37,223 bases of DNA. Origin: Gammaproteobacteria bacterium. GTDB lineage: Bacteria; Pseudomonadota; Gammaproteobacteria; SZUA-140. Under the pieces are notes generated by a model. That model saw only the letters and a list, made by a program, of their open reading frames with translations. It did no database searches and was not told the DNA's origin. Made by a program: the position numbers and the translations under genes. The DNA is taken from the NCBI GenBank assembly GCA_020847075.1, contig JADLCS010000010.1, positions 1 through 37,223 of the forward strand, written 5' to 3'. Shown piece by piece: positions 15,322-24,707 of the stretch (its first letter is position 1; the number at the start of each line of letters is the position of its first letter).

Positions 15322-18300
15322 ATGCCATTCAAACCTTCCGCGAAACTCCATGGCCTGAGCGCCGGTGGTATCGTCCTGGTCTATGCCGCGTTCGCGGGAC
15401 TGTGGATCGCCATCACCGACAATCTGCTCGGCCTGCTCATCCAGAATCCGGACCTGTCCCAGAAGATCGGGTCGGGCAAGGGGTTCATTTTCATCGCGGT
15501 CACGGCCGCGCTGCTGTATCTCCTGTTGCAATCCCGGGCCAGGACGAGGAACACCGCGGGCGGGAACGATGCCCGGGCCGACTCACGGCCATCCCGCCTG
15601 CGCCTGTCGGCGATATCCGCGGCGCTGGGCATGGTGGTGCCGCTGATCGGTCTGGGCATCATTTACCTGCACGGACCGCATATACGGCAGACCGCCTACG
15701 AGGATCTGCACGCCATCGCGAGTCTCAAGGCGCACCAGATGGAGTTCTGGTTGAACGAACGGCGCGGTGACGCCGAGCTCATAGCGAGCAGTTCGGGATT
15801 TATGGAAAATATCGCGGCGATGTTGCGCGGCAATCCCGACGCCCACCGCTACGTCCTCGCACGACTGGACAAGCTCAAACACCTCTTCGGCTATGAAGTC
15901 GACATCTACGACGACGCCGGGCGCATGGCGTTTTCCACCCATCCGCACGACGCACCCATCGACGCGATGCTGGGCCCATACCTGGTGGATGCGCTGCGCA
16001 GCGGCCAGGTGCAATACAGCGACCTCTATCGGGACGAGGCAGGGCGGACCCATCTCGAACTGGTCGTCCCCCTGATCCCGGACACGGCGGGAAACCGCCG
16101 GCGCCCCGTCGGAAATCTGGTGCTCCACACACCGATCGAAGACTTTCTGTCCCCGCTCATCACCACCTGGCCCACGTCCAGCGCCAGCGCCGAGACGCTG
16201 CTGGCATATCGGGAAGGGGGCTCGTTCCGATTGCTCGGGGAGACCCACCACCCGCCCGCCCTGCGGAGGAGTCGGGCGTCGATCGAGGCCGGCCCCGGCG
16301 ACCAGGGTTCTCTAGAGGCAGAGGACTACCGCGGCGTCGACGTACTGGCGGTGGTCCAGCCGGTCACCGGCACCCCATGGAGCATCATCGCCAAGATCGA
16401 CCGCGACGAAGTGATGGGCCCCCTGCGGGCGCTGGCCTTCTGGGTCTCCGTCGTCACCTTGTTCGCCATCGCCTGCCTTGGGGCGGCGATCTTCATACTG
16501 TGGCGCCAACAGGAACGCACCCACGCGCTGGAGCTCCAGGCCCAGGCCGCCGAGAAGGATCGCGTACTGAGGCACTTCTACGACCTTTCCCTGATCGGCA
16601 TGGCGATCACCTCGCCGACCGACGGGCGCACGCTCCACGTCAATGATGAGCTGTGCAAGATCACCGGGTATAACCGCGAAGAGATGATACGGCTCCCGTG
16701 GTGGGAGCTGCTCCACCCGGACCAACGCGCAGCGGATCTGGCCGAGCATGCCCGGCTGCTGAGCGGCGAGATCTCCTCCTGCGCGCGCGACTCCCGGCTC
16801 ATCCGCAAGGATGGCGTGGTCATCGAGATCGCCATCAATTCACAGTGCGTGCGCGGACCGGACGGCCGGGCGGAACTGACCATCTGCACGATCCAGGACG
16901 TTACCGAGCGCAAGGCGATGGAGCGCGCGCTGCGCGAGAGCGAATCCAGCCTGAACCGGGCCCAGAGAATCGCGCGGATCGGCAGTTGGACGCTGGATGG
17001 GCGCAACAACCGGGTGATCTGGTCCGAGGAGACCTACCGCATCTTCGCCCTCCCGTCCGGGACGCCGCCGAGCTACCGGCTTTTCATGGACCATGTGCAC
17101 CCCGACGATCGCGCGCGCGTGGAACACGCGTGGGAAACGGCGCTGCAGGGGGCGCCCTACGATATCGAGTACCGGATCGTCGCCGCCGGGCAGACCAAAT
17201 GGCTGCGGGAACGCGCCGAGCTCAGCTTCGACACCGACGGTGCGCTGATCAGCGGGATCGGAACGTCCCAGGACATCACGAAACGCAAGGAAATCGAGCT
17301 CAGGCTGCGGGAGAGCGAGGAGATCCGCCGTCAATCCCAGCGTATCGCGGCGCTGGGACACTACGTATTCGATATCGAATCCGGATCCTGGACCAGCTCC
17401 GACATGCTGGACGAGGTATTCGGAATCGACGAAGGCTACCCGAAGACCGTGGAGACCTGGATCAGCCTCATCCACCCGGAACAGCGCGACGAGATGCTGA
17501 ACTATCTGCAGGATCATGTCCTGCGCGACCGCAATCCTTTCAATCGCGAATACCGTATCGTGCGGCCCGATGACGGCGCCGAGCGCTGGCTGCACGGCCT
17601 GGGGCGTCTGGAACTGAACCCCGACGGAAGCCCACGCCGCATGCTCGGCACCATTCAGGACATCACGGAGCGGCGGAAGAACGAAGAACGCCTGCGGCTG
17701 GCCGCCGCGGTGTTCGACAACAGCCACGAGGGCGTCATGGTCACGAACGCGCAGCAGCGCATCGTGCTGGTGAACCGGGCCTTCTGCGCGCTCAAGGGCT
17801 ACGATGAACGGGAGCTGCTGGGCCAGACGCCGGAAATACTCCATTCCGGCCGCCACGACGGCGAGTTCTACGCCTCCATGCGGGAGACCCTCGAGACCAC
17901 CGGCCACTGGCAGGGCGAGGCCTGGAACCGCCATCGGAACGGCGAACTGTCCCCCGTGCTGGTGAATGTCAGCAATATATACGACAACGAGGGGCGCATT
18001 ACGCATACCGTCGGCGTGTACACCGATATCTCCATGCAGAAATCGACCGAGGCCAGGCTCGAATACATGGCCCATCACGATTCGCTGACCCAGTTGCCCA
18101 ATCGCCTGCTGATGCATTCCCGCCTCGAACACAGCATCGAGGTCTCCCGCCGCGAGGGCCGCCGGCTCGCCCTGCTGATGCTGGATCTGGACCAGTTCAA
18201 GGATGTGAATGACAGCTTCGGCCATCTCGCCGGAGACGAACTGCTGCAGCAGGTCAGCAAACGGCTGGGCGATCGCCTGCGCGGCGTGGATACGGTGGCC

Positions 18301-19377
18301 CGTCTGGGCGGCGATGAATTCGCCGTCCTGCTCGATAACCCGTCTCACCAGGAAGACGCCCTGCGCGTCGCCAACGACATCATCGCGCTGCTCAGCGAAC
18401 CCTGGCATCTCTCCAATGGCATCGAGGTGCGCATCGGCGTGAGCATCGGCATCAGCCTGTATCCGGAGCACGGTCAGAGCGCCGACGCCCTGCTGCAGCA
18501 GGCGGACGCCTCGTTGTACCGCGCCAAGGGGGAGGGACGCGGCTGCGCCCGCTTCTTCAGCGACGACATGACCGAAGCGGCGCGCAACCGGCTGGAGATC
18601 GAATCCAAGCTGCGCCGTGCCCTGCTGCGGAACGAACTGCAGATCCATTATCAACCGCAGATCGACATGAGCGACGGCCGCATCTCCGGGGCCGAGGCCC
18701 TGCTGCGCTGGCGCGATCCCGAGCGCGGCATGATACCGCCGAGCGTATTCATCCCGGTCGCGGAAGAGACCGGCCTGATCTCGGAGATCGGGGCCTGGGT
18801 GCTGCGGGAGACCTGCCGGCAGGGGCGCGCATGGATCGACGCGGGCCTGCCGCCGCTCACGCTGTCGGTCAATCTGTCGCCGCATCAGCTCCGCTTCAAC
18901 GACATTCAGTCCACGGTGAAACAGGCCTTGTCCGGGTCCGGGTTCCCGCCGGAACGGCTCGAGCTCGAATTGACGGAGAGCGCCCTGATGGCGCGCGAGG
19001 GCGAGGCGGTGGCGAAACTGGAATGTCTGCGGGAACTGGGCGTACGCCTGGCCATCGACGACTTCGGCACCGGCTATTCCTCGCTCGCCTATCTCAAGCA
19101 CTTCCCCATCGACGTGCTCAAGATCGACAAGAGCTTCATCGACGACATTCCGCATCAGGAGGACGACAAGGCGATCACCTCCGCCATCGTGGCCATGGCC
19201 CACACGCTCGGCTTCGAGGTCACCGCCGAGGGCGTGGAGACCCAGGAACAACTGGCCTTTCTGCGCACCCAGGGCTGCGACCGCTACCAGGGGTATCTCG
19301 TCAGCCCGGCGCTCCCGGCGGAGGAATTCGCGACGCTGCTGCGCGGAGGCTCCCGGCGCGACAGCCGCGCCGGCTGA
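15322..19377 (+). CDS. Membrane sensor with four PAS domains, GGDEF and EAL (c-di-GMP turnover)
   Basis: A 1351-aa bifunctional cyclic-di-GMP enzyme candidate. Order: two N-terminal membrane helices (about 11-31, 53-71); a third at about 96-115; an extracytoplasmic dCache-like domain (about 120-365); another helix (about 374-397); four PAS domains starting near 413, 540, 665 and 792; GGDEF (motif 996-1000) and EAL (motif 1125-1127). RGVD five residues before GGDEF is an intact RxxD inhibitory site. DDFGTGYSS (1246 onward) and KIDKSF are intact, so both cyclase and phosphodiesterase activities look possible. The ATG at 15322 is the first in-frame start after a gap; its Shine-Dalgarno is weak. 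The ligand of the sensor is unknown. Confidence 0.92.
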   Translation: MPFKPSAKLHGLSAGGIVLVYAAFAGLWIAITDNLLGLLIQNPDLSQKIGSGKGFIFIAVTAALLYLLLQSRARTRNTAGGNDARADSRPSRLRLSAISAALGMVVPLIGLGIIYLHGPHIRQTAYEDLHAIASLKAHQMEFWLNERRGDAELIASSSGFMENIAAMLRGNPDAHRYVLARLDKLKHLFGYEVDIYDDAGRMAFSTHPHDAPIDAMLGPYLVDALRSGQVQYSDLYRDEAGRTHLELVVPLIPDTAGNRRRPVGNLVLHTPIEDFLSPLITTWPTSSASAETLLAYREGGSFRLLGETHHPPALRRSRASIEAGPGDQGSLEAEDYRGVDVLAVVQPVTGTPWSIIAKIDRDEVMGPLRALAFWVSVVTLFAIACLGAAIFILWRQQERTHALELQAQAAEKDRVLRHFYDLSLIGMAITSPTDGRTLHVNDELCKITGYNREEMIRLPWWELLHPDQRAADLAEHARLLSGEISSCARDSRLIRKDGVVIEIAINSQCVRGPDGRAELTICTIQDVTERKAMERALRESESSLNRAQRIARIGSWTLDGRNNRVIWSEETYRIFALPSGTPPSYRLFMDHVHPDDRARVEHAWETALQGAPYDIEYRIVAAGQTKWLRERAELSFDTDGALISGIGTSQDITKRKEIELRLRESEEIRRQSQRIAALGHYVFDIESGSWTSSDMLDEVFGIDEGYPKTVETWISLIHPEQRDEMLNYLQDHVLRDRNPFNREYRIVRPDDGAERWLHGLGRLELNPDGSPRRMLGTIQDITERRKNEERLRLAAAVFDNSHEGVMVTNAQQRIVLVNRAFCALKGYDERELLGQTPEILHSGRHDGEFYASMRETLETTGHWQGEAWNRHRNGELSPVLVNVSNIYDNEGRITHTVGVYTDISMQKSTEARLEYMAHHDSLTQLPNRLLMHSRLEHSIEVSRREGRRLALLMLDLDQFKDVNDSFGHLAGDELLQQVSKRLGDRLRGVDTVARLGGDEFAVLLDNPSHQEDALRVANDIIALLSEPWHLSNGIEVRIGVSIGISLYPEHGQSADALLQQADASLYRAKGEGRGCARFFSDDMTEAARNRLEIESKLRRALLRNELQIHYQPQIDMSDGRISGAEALLRWRDPERGMIPPSVFIPVAEETGLISEIGAWVLRETCRQGRAWIDAGLPPLTLSVNLSPHQLRFNDIQSTVKQALSGSGFPPERLELELTESALMAREGEAVAKLECLRELGVRLAIDDFGTGYSSLAYLKHFPIDVLKIDKSFIDDIPHQEDDKAITSAIVAMAHTLGFEVTAEGVETQEQLAFLRTQGCDRYQGYLVSPALPAEEFATLLRGGSRRDSRAG

Positions 19378-19449
19378 GCGCGCCGTCATTCTCTCCACGC
19401 GATACGGGACATCTCCACCGAGCGGGACGCACGACGGACAGGGCGGCGC

Positions 19450-19719
19450 TCAGACGAGATCGGCCAGCGCCGTCTTACCGGAGACCAGCCGTTCCTTGCC
19501 CTCCTTGCTCAACGCCTTGACGCGCCGCTCGACCCGGAGGGCCTCCGAGCGGCCGCCCACGGCGCAGGTATAGACGAGCGCGAAAGGGCCCTTGCCGCGC
19601 AGATATTTGGCGCAGGCCGCGCCTTCCGCCGCGTGCTCCCGCCAGCGCCGCGCCAGATCGTTCGTCACGCCGGTATAGAGCGAATCGTCCCGGCACCGGA
19701 TGATATACAACTGCCACAT
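19450..19719 (-). CDS. GIY-YIG domain protein, YhbQ/UPF0213 family
   Basis: An 89-aa single-domain GIY-YIG nuclease-fold protein. LYIIRCRDDSLYTGVTND (4-21) supplies the LYI...YTG signature; R25 and R26 in LARRWREH and the E of EALRVERRVK complete the usual active-site set. Length matches YhbQ-type proteins, some of which have nuclease activity on DNA. The ATG at 19719 is used because the domain begins right there. It converges on the GGDEF/EAL gene. Confidence 0.9.
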   Translation of the reverse strand: MWQLYIIRCRDDSLYTGVTNDLARRWREHAAEGAACAKYLRGKGPFALVYTCAVGGRSEALRVERRVKALSKEGKERLVSGKTALADLV

Positions 19720-19952
19720 GCAAGAAGGTCCCGTCGTCCACTCAGCCTCCGGGGAGCGCCGGGCGCTCGCGGAGACACGTCTTCCCCTACCGCCCGAGTA
19801 TAGCGGAACCGCCCCGATCGCCGGACCGGAAAAGACCGGCGCGCGCGCGGGAGAACGTCCCGGCATTCGCGCGCGGCTCGGTATCATCCCGGGCATCGCG
19901 TATAATGAGCGCCACGCCGGGCCCCGCGCCCGCGACACGAGAGGCAACATTC

Positions 19953-20345
19953 ATGGGTATGGGCACTCCGGCCAAGGAAGAGTCCGTCAATGTCTTCGGC
20001 GAGCCGCTGGAGACCTGCGGCGAGAATCCGGTCACCGGATTCTTCCGCGACGGCTGCTGCAACACCGGCGCCCAGGACACCGGATCACACACGGTGTGCG
20101 TCGTCGCCACCCGTGAATTCCTCGAATACTCGCGCTTCCGCGGCAATGACCTCAGCACGCCGATGCCGCAATACGGTTTTCCCGGTCTGCAACCCGGCGA
20201 TCCCTGGTGCCTGTGCGCGGCGCGCTGGCTCGAGGCCCATCAGCACGGCATGGCGCCCAAGGTCTATCTCCGGAGGACACACCGGCGCGCGCTGGAGATC
20301 GTGCCGCTGGAGCTGCTGCGCAAGTACGCCTGCGATCTGAATTGA
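19953..20345 (+). CDS. DUF2237 family protein
   Basis: A 130-aa conserved protein of the DUF2237 (YbdC-like) family, recognised by NVFGEPLETC, TGFFRDGCCNTG, THTVCV-like GSHTVCVVAT, PQYGFPGLQPGDPWCLCAARW and the late KYACDL. Several conserved cysteines suggest metal or redox chemistry, but no function is established to my knowledge. GAGG about 8 nt upstream supports the ATG at 19953. The gene runs towards the small DUF1289 gene, 9 nt away. Confidence 0.88.
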   Translation: MGMGTPAKEESVNVFGEPLETCGENPVTGFFRDGCCNTGAQDTGSHTVCVVATREFLEYSRFRGNDLSTPMPQYGFPGLQPGDPWCLCAARWLEAHQHGMAPKVYLRRTHRRALEIVPLELLRKYACDLN

Positions 20346-20354
20346 GGATACCCT

Positions 20355-20567
20355 CTACGGGCCCGGGCGCCGATCGCGCCGCTGCTCCCGCCGCATCCCG
20401 CAGCGCGCCAGGATCTCCCTCCGCTCGTCGGCGCCTGCCTCGCTCCAGCGCATGATCTCCGCCATGGTTCGATAGCAACCCATGCAGACATCGAATTCAT
20501 CGAGGCAGCAGTTGCGCACGCAGGGCGAGGGAACTCCGCCGCCGTTTATGTCAGGGGCGTCAGCCAT
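20355..20567 (-). CDS. DUF1289 family small Cys-rich protein
   Basis: A 70-aa protein with the DUF1289 pattern: SPCVRNCCLDEFDVCMGCYRT, that is C16 and C20 with C28 and C31, followed by IMRWSEAGADERREIL. The four cysteines could bind zinc or an iron-sulfur cluster; function unknown. It ends 9 nt from the convergent DUF2237 gene and starts 10 nt after the stop of the PIN-like gene, so it could be read from the same message. Confidence 0.88.
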   Translation of the reverse strand: MADAPDINGGGVPSPCVRNCCLDEFDVCMGCYRTMAEIMRWSEAGADERREILARCGMRREQRRDRRPGP

Positions 20568-20576
20568 AAGCCGTTC

Positions 20577-21176
20577 TCACGAAGGCAATTCGTAGCGCAC
20601 CTTATCTCCGTCAATCGTCTTCACTATACCCCGACTCGATAGCTGAGCAATGATTTTGTCGAGATCGTCATCGGCGAGCTTGTTGAGGAAAAGCGCCTGG
20701 ATGGTACTACGCAAGGTCTTTAACTTCTTAGGCTTACCCGCCTTGCGTTTTGTCAGATTTTCAACAACGGCATCGACCTTTTCTGTGATCGATGCGGATG
20801 CGGAAACTTTGATCAAAGGGATATCAGCGATTGATTTAGAACGCTGACAGAAGATATTTTTCTTCTTCAGATACCTGATCAGGGGATCAAAACCAGAATC
20901 CTTGGATATTATATGAAAATAGGCATCGGAACCTTCTGCAGCCAGACGGCCGATGTAATAGGCGATGTGGAAATCGAGAGCGTTGTTGCCATTGCCATCA
21001 ATTTGAATGTACTCCGCCTCATGACCGAAGGCCTGAAGTGCGCGCGCCATTTCGAGCGGAATCTTGGCTTGGCCGGCGCCGAGAAAAACCTTGATCTTGA
21101 ACGGACCTCCCTTCAGGAGATCCACGTTTTTGGGCTGGACATTCTCGCAATCGACCAATACATAATTGGTTTTCAA
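20577..21176 (-). CDS. PIN/NYN-like nuclease-fold protein with a C-terminal winged-helix-like tail
   Basis: A 199-aa protein. The N-terminal 110 residues have a PIN-like acidic set: D9 and N12 in YVLVDCENVQ, D60 and D68 in QIDGNGNNALDFH, D93 and D97 in ISKDSGFDPL. The 'SKDSGFDPLIRYLK' block is typical of NYN/PIN-like single-strand ribonucleases. A Lys-rich linker (about 140-150) leads to a small helical and beta-wing C-terminus. The likely start is TTG at 21176 with GGGAGG 4 nt upstream. It is clearly AT-richer than both neighbours and lies 17 nt after uvrD, which suggests acquisition. No antitoxin partner is adjacent, so a toxin role is not supported. Confidence 0.75.
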   Translation of the reverse strand: MKTNYVLVDCENVQPKNVDLLKGGPFKIKVFLGAGQAKIPLEMARALQAFGHEAEYIQIDGNGNNALDFHIAYYIGRLAAEGSDAYFHIISKDSGFDPLIRYLKKKNIFCQRSKSIADIPLIKVSASASITEKVDAVVENLTKRKAGKPKKLKTLRSTIQALFLNKLADDDLDKIIAQLSSRGIVKTIDGDKVRYELPS

Positions 21177-21193
21177 ACCGCCTCCCGTGCGCG

Positions 21194-23374
21194 TTATATC
21201 GCCTCCAGGTTCGCGTACTGCACCACCAGCCATTTGCTGCCGGCGTTCTTGAAGTTCACCTGCACGCGCGCGTGGCTGCCACGGCCCTCGTAGCTCAGCA
21301 CCACGCCCTCGCCGAACTTGGCGTGCGTCACGCGCTGGCCGAGCCTGAGCCCGCCGGGACCCGGTTCCTCCGCCGCGGCGGGCTTCTTGTACGCCGCGAC
21401 CGGCGGCGCGATCACCGGGCGCGACACGCTGGCGCGCGGGCGTACCTCCTCGACCAGCTCCTTCGGGATCTCCGCGATGAAGCGCGAGGGCGACTGGTAC
21501 ATATCGGAACCGTGCAGGCGGCGCGTCTCGGCATGGGTGATATAGAGCTGCTTCTTCGCGCGCGTGATGCCGACGTAGCACAAGCGGCGCTCCTCCTCCA
21601 GCCGGCCCGGCTCCTCCACCGAGCGGTTGTGCGGGAACATGCCCTCCTCCAGGCCGGCCAGGAACACCAGCGGGAACTCCAGGCCCTTGGCTGAGTGCAG
21701 CGTCATGAGCTGCACGCAGTCCGTGTTTTCCTCGGCCTGGCCCTCGCCAGCCTCCAGGGCGGCGTGGGCGAGGAAGGCGGGCAGCGGCGCCATGTCGAGT
21801 TCCTCCGGCGAGTACTCGAACTGGCGCGCGGCGCTGACCAGTTCCTCCAGGTTCTCGATGCGCGCCTGGCCCTTCTCGCCCTTCTCCTTCTGATAGTGCG
21901 GGATGAGGCCGCTCTTCTGGATCACGTGATCGGTCTGCTCGAACAGCGGCAGGTCCGTGACCTCCCCGGCGAGCATGTCGATCAGATCCAGGAAGACGCG
22001 CAGCGCGCCGCCGCTGCGCGCGCCCAGCTCGCCCGTACCGCATACCGCGCGCGCGGCGTCCCACAGCGAGGTCCCGTGCTGGCGCGCCTGCAGGCGCACC
22101 TGCTCGATGGTGCGCTCGCCGATGCCACGCGTGGGCGTGTTGACCACGCGCTCGAAGGACGGGTCGTCGTGACGGTTGGCGACCAGGCGCAGATAGGCCA
22201 GTGCGTCTTTGATCTCCGCCCGCTCGAAGAAGCGGAACCCGCCGTATACCTTATAAGGGATCCCCGCGCTGATCAGCGCCTCCTCGATCACGCGCGACTG
22301 GGCGTTGGAGCGGTAGAGTATCGCAACCTCGCTGCGGCGGTTTCCCTCCTCGACCCAGCGCCGGATGCGCTCGACGATGAAACGCGCCTCGTCGAGGTCG
22401 TTGAAGGCGCCGTAGAGATAGATCGGTTCGCCCTTGGCGCCCTCGGTCCACAGCTTCTTGCCGAGACGCCCGGTATTGTGGTCGATCAGCGCGTTGGCGG
22501 CGTTGAGGATGGTGCCGGTCGAGCGGTAGTTCTGCTCCAGCCGGATGAGCTGCGCGCCGGCATAGTCCTTCTGGAAACGCCGGATGTTCTCGATGCGCGC
22601 GCCGCGCCAGCCGTAGATCGACTGGTCGTCGTCGCCGACCACGAACAGATTATTGCCGCCCTGGGTCAGCAGGCGCAGCCAGGCGTACTGGATGGCGTTG
22701 GTATCCTGGAACTCGTCCACCAGTACCTGACCGAAGCGGCCCTGATAATGGGCGAGGACCTCGGGACGATCGCGCCACAGCTCGTGCGCGCGCAGCAGCA
22801 GCTCGGCGAAATCGACCACGCCGGCGCGGTGGCAGGCCTCCTCGTAGGACTGGTAGATGCGCAGCATCTGGCCGAGGTAGGGGTCGCCGCGATCGTCGAT
22901 GTGTTTCGGGCGCCGGCCCTCGTCCTTCTGTCCGTTGATGAACCACTGCACCTGCTTGGGCGCCCACTGCGCCTCGTCCAGGTTCATGGTCTTCAGTATG
23001 CGCCGGATCAACCGGTACTGATCCTCGGAGTCCAGGATCTGGAAGGTCTGCGGCAGATCGACGTCGCGGTAATGCGCGCGCAGCAATCGATGCGCCAGCC
23101 CGTGGAAGGTGCCGACCCACATCCCGCCCGCCGGCATGCCCAGCATGCCCTCGATGCGGCCGCGCATCTCCGCCGCCGCCTTGTTGGTGAAGGTCACCGC
23201 CAGGATACCGAAGGGCGACACGCCCTCGGCGCGGATCAGCCAGGCGATGCGGTGCACCAGCACGCGCGTCTTGCCGCTGCCGGCGCCGGCCAGGATCAGC
23301 GCGTGCCCGGGCGGCATCGCCACCGCCTCGCGCTGGGCGTCGTTGAGGGAATCGAGGATGCGGGTCACGTCCAT
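21194..23374 (-). CDS. uvrD: DNA helicase II (UvrD/PcrA superfamily 1)
   Basis: A 726-aa 3'-5' helicase for nucleotide-excision and mismatch repair. Motifs in order: Q-motif LNDAQREAV, Walker A GAGSGKT (30-36), motif Ia TFTNKAAAEM, motif II DEFQDTN, motif III GDDDQSIYGWRGA, motif IV EQNYRST, motif V LMTLHSAKGLEF and motif VI ERRLCYVGITRAKK. The C-terminus has the Tudor-like RNA-polymerase-binding segment (GQRVTHAKFGEGVVL). Length is that of E. coli UvrD (720 aa). TACAAT on the minus strand at 23488-23493 could be its -10. Confidence 0.97.
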   Translation of the reverse strand: MDVTRILDSLNDAQREAVAMPPGHALILAGAGSGKTRVLVHRIAWLIRAEGVSPFGILAVTFTNKAAAEMRGRIEGMLGMPAGGMWVGTFHGLAHRLLRAHYRDVDLPQTFQILDSEDQYRLIRRILKTMNLDEAQWAPKQVQWFINGQKDEGRRPKHIDDRGDPYLGQMLRIYQSYEEACHRAGVVDFAELLLRAHELWRDRPEVLAHYQGRFGQVLVDEFQDTNAIQYAWLRLLTQGGNNLFVVGDDDQSIYGWRGARIENIRRFQKDYAGAQLIRLEQNYRSTGTILNAANALIDHNTGRLGKKLWTEGAKGEPIYLYGAFNDLDEARFIVERIRRWVEEGNRRSEVAILYRSNAQSRVIEEALISAGIPYKVYGGFRFFERAEIKDALAYLRLVANRHDDPSFERVVNTPTRGIGERTIEQVRLQARQHGTSLWDAARAVCGTGELGARSGGALRVFLDLIDMLAGEVTDLPLFEQTDHVIQKSGLIPHYQKEKGEKGQARIENLEELVSAARQFEYSPEELDMAPLPAFLAHAALEAGEGQAEENTDCVQLMTLHSAKGLEFPLVFLAGLEEGMFPHNRSVEEPGRLEEERRLCYVGITRAKKQLYITHAETRRLHGSDMYQSPSRFIAEIPKELVEEVRPRASVSRPVIAPPVAAYKKPAAAEEPGPGGLRLGQRVTHAKFGEGVVLSYEGRGSHARVQVNFKNAGSKWLVVQYANLEAI

Positions 23375-23606
23375 GGGCTTCGCCTGTGCCTTCGGTTTAC
23401 GCTCGATGCGTCGATGGAGCGGATGTCGGAGCGGCGCCCCGGAGCCGGGTTTCGAGCCTGCCGCCGACTATCTCATGATGAAACGGCATTGTAACAGACC
23501 GGGACCGCCGATACGGGAAGAAGGCGCGGCCCCGGATCCGGTCCGCCCGTGACGGAGGCGGGCCCGGAAATCCGCCTGCGCCTCGCCGCGCCACGGGCGG
23601 GAGGTC

Positions 23607-23612
23607 TATACT
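23607..23612 (+). promoter_or_regulatory. Putative -10 element for the ROK kinase gene
   Basis: TATACT is 29 nt upstream of the ROK start codon. No good -35 is visible, so this is tentative. The 267-nt divergent gap 23375-23641 shows nothing else of note. Confidence 0.3.
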
Positions 23613-23641
23613 CGTCGCGGGCAAACTCGGGAGCGGCCACC

Positions 23642-24517
23642 ATGACGCAGCGTATCGGCATCGACCTCGGCGGCACCAAGATCGAGGGCGTGGTGACGTC
23701 GCGCGGGGGCGAGATCCTGCGGCGCGAGCGTATCGCCACGCCGCGGGACTACCCCGACATCGTGCGCGCGGTGGCGGAGCTGGTCGCCGCCCTGTGGAAG
23801 ACGGCACCGGACGCCGCGGTCGGCATCGGCGCGCCCGGCGCGGTGAATGCCGCCGGCCTGACCTACAACAGCAACACCGTGTGCTTCAACGGACGTCCGC
23901 TGCGCGCCGACATCGCGGCCGCGCTCGGCCGGCCGGTACGCATGGTCAATGACGCCAACTGTCTCGCGCTGTCGGAAGCGACCGACGGCGCGGCGGCGGG
24001 GGCCGAAGTCGTGTTCGGCGTCATCCTCGGCACCGGCGTCGGCGGCGGCATCGTGGTCCATGGCCGGGTATTATCCGGTCCGCACGGCATCGCCGGCGAA
24101 TGGGGCCACAATCCACTCGATCTCCAGGGACCGGAGTGCTACTGCGGCCGGCGCGGCTGCGTCGAGACGTACCTGTCCGGCCCCGCCTTCGCGGCCGACT
24201 TCCGCCGCGCGGGCGGCGCGGCGCTCGCTGCGGCCGAGATCGTGGCCGCGGCGCGACAGGACGAGCCGCTGGCCCGGGCCTGCCTCACGCGCTATCTGGA
24301 ACGTTTCGGGCGCGCGCTCGCGACGGTGATCAATATCCTCGACCCCGACGTCATCGTACTCGGCGGCGGGATGTCCAATATCGACGAGCTATACACCGAA
24401 GGATCGGAACAGGTGCGCCGCCACGCGTTCCATCCCGACTGGAAGGGGCGCATCGTCAAGAACCGCTGGGGGGATTCGTCGGGGGTGAGGGGAGCGGCGT
24501 GGTTGTGGGACGATTAA
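23642..24517 (+). CDS. ROK-family sugar kinase (fructokinase/N-acetylglucosamine kinase-like)
   Basis: A 291-aa cytoplasmic hexose kinase. It has phosphate-binding GIDLGGTKIEG (6-16), catalytic D104 in VNDANC, GTGVGGGIV (second phosphate loop), and the ROK zinc site H156 (EWGHNPL) with C166, C168 and C173 in CYCGRRGC. The E. coli Mak fructokinase group is the closest match by motif. GGGAG precedes the start at 23642. The substrate is uncertain; a ketohexokinase-like gene nearby points to fructose or a related sugar. Its stop is followed within 5 nt by an inverted-repeat heptamer array. Confidence 0.9.
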   Translation: MTQRIGIDLGGTKIEGVVTSRGGEILRRERIATPRDYPDIVRAVAELVAALWKTAPDAAVGIGAPGAVNAAGLTYNSNTVCFNGRPLRADIAAALGRPVRMVNDANCLALSEATDGAAAGAEVVFGVILGTGVGGGIVVHGRVLSGPHGIAGEWGHNPLDLQGPECYCGRRGCVETYLSGPAFAADFRRAGGAALAAAEIVAAARQDEPLARACLTRYLERFGRALATVINILDPDVIVLGGGMSNIDELYTEGSEQVRRHAFHPDWKGRIVKNRWGDSSGVRGAAWLWDD

Positions 24518-24521
24518 AGGC

Positions 24522-24552
24522 AGGACTAAGGGCTCAGGACTAAGGACTAAGT
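24522..24552 (+). repeat. Heptamer array, left arm of element A (GGACTAA type)
   Basis: Copies of GGACTAA/AGGACTA follow the ROK stop codon (24515-24517) at once: AGGACTAAGGGCTCAGGACT and AAGGACTAAGT. The array is the reverse complement, nearly base for base, of the right arm at 24727-24756. The heptamer contains TAA, and a 7-nt period rotates that stop through all three frames. Confidence 0.85.
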
Positions 24553-24596
24553 AAAAACGAATGCCGAGCTAGGGTGACTGGATGTGATGAAGTGAA

Positions 24597-24680
24597 TAGC
24601 CCGGATGTAGGCGCAGAGCGCCGAAATCCGGGGAAAATATCCCGTCAATTCCCGGATTCCACCGCACTTTATCCGGGCTA
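24597..24680. repeat. REP/BIME-like core of element A
   Basis: TAGCCCGGAT (24597-24606) and ATCCGGGCTA (24671-24680) are a perfect outer inverted repeat. AATCCGGG (24625-24632) and CCCGGATT (24651-24658) form an inner pair. Each half also folds alone (for example GGCGC-AGA-GCGCC inside the left half). This is the architecture of bacterial interspersed REP elements with CCGGAT cores. Confidence 0.75.
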
Positions 24681-24707
24681 CGATGCTGACGGGTTTTATC
24701 CTTTCAC

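Noticed and set aside
16840-19398. Minus-strand frame of 852 codons
   Set aside because: Antisense to the PAS-GGDEF-EAL gene; low-complexity composition and no motif.
20355-21176. Toxin-antitoxin pair (PIN-like gene with DUF1289 gene)
   Set aside because: DUF1289 is a conserved Cys-rich family without antitoxin features and the PIN-like protein is longer than VapC toxins.
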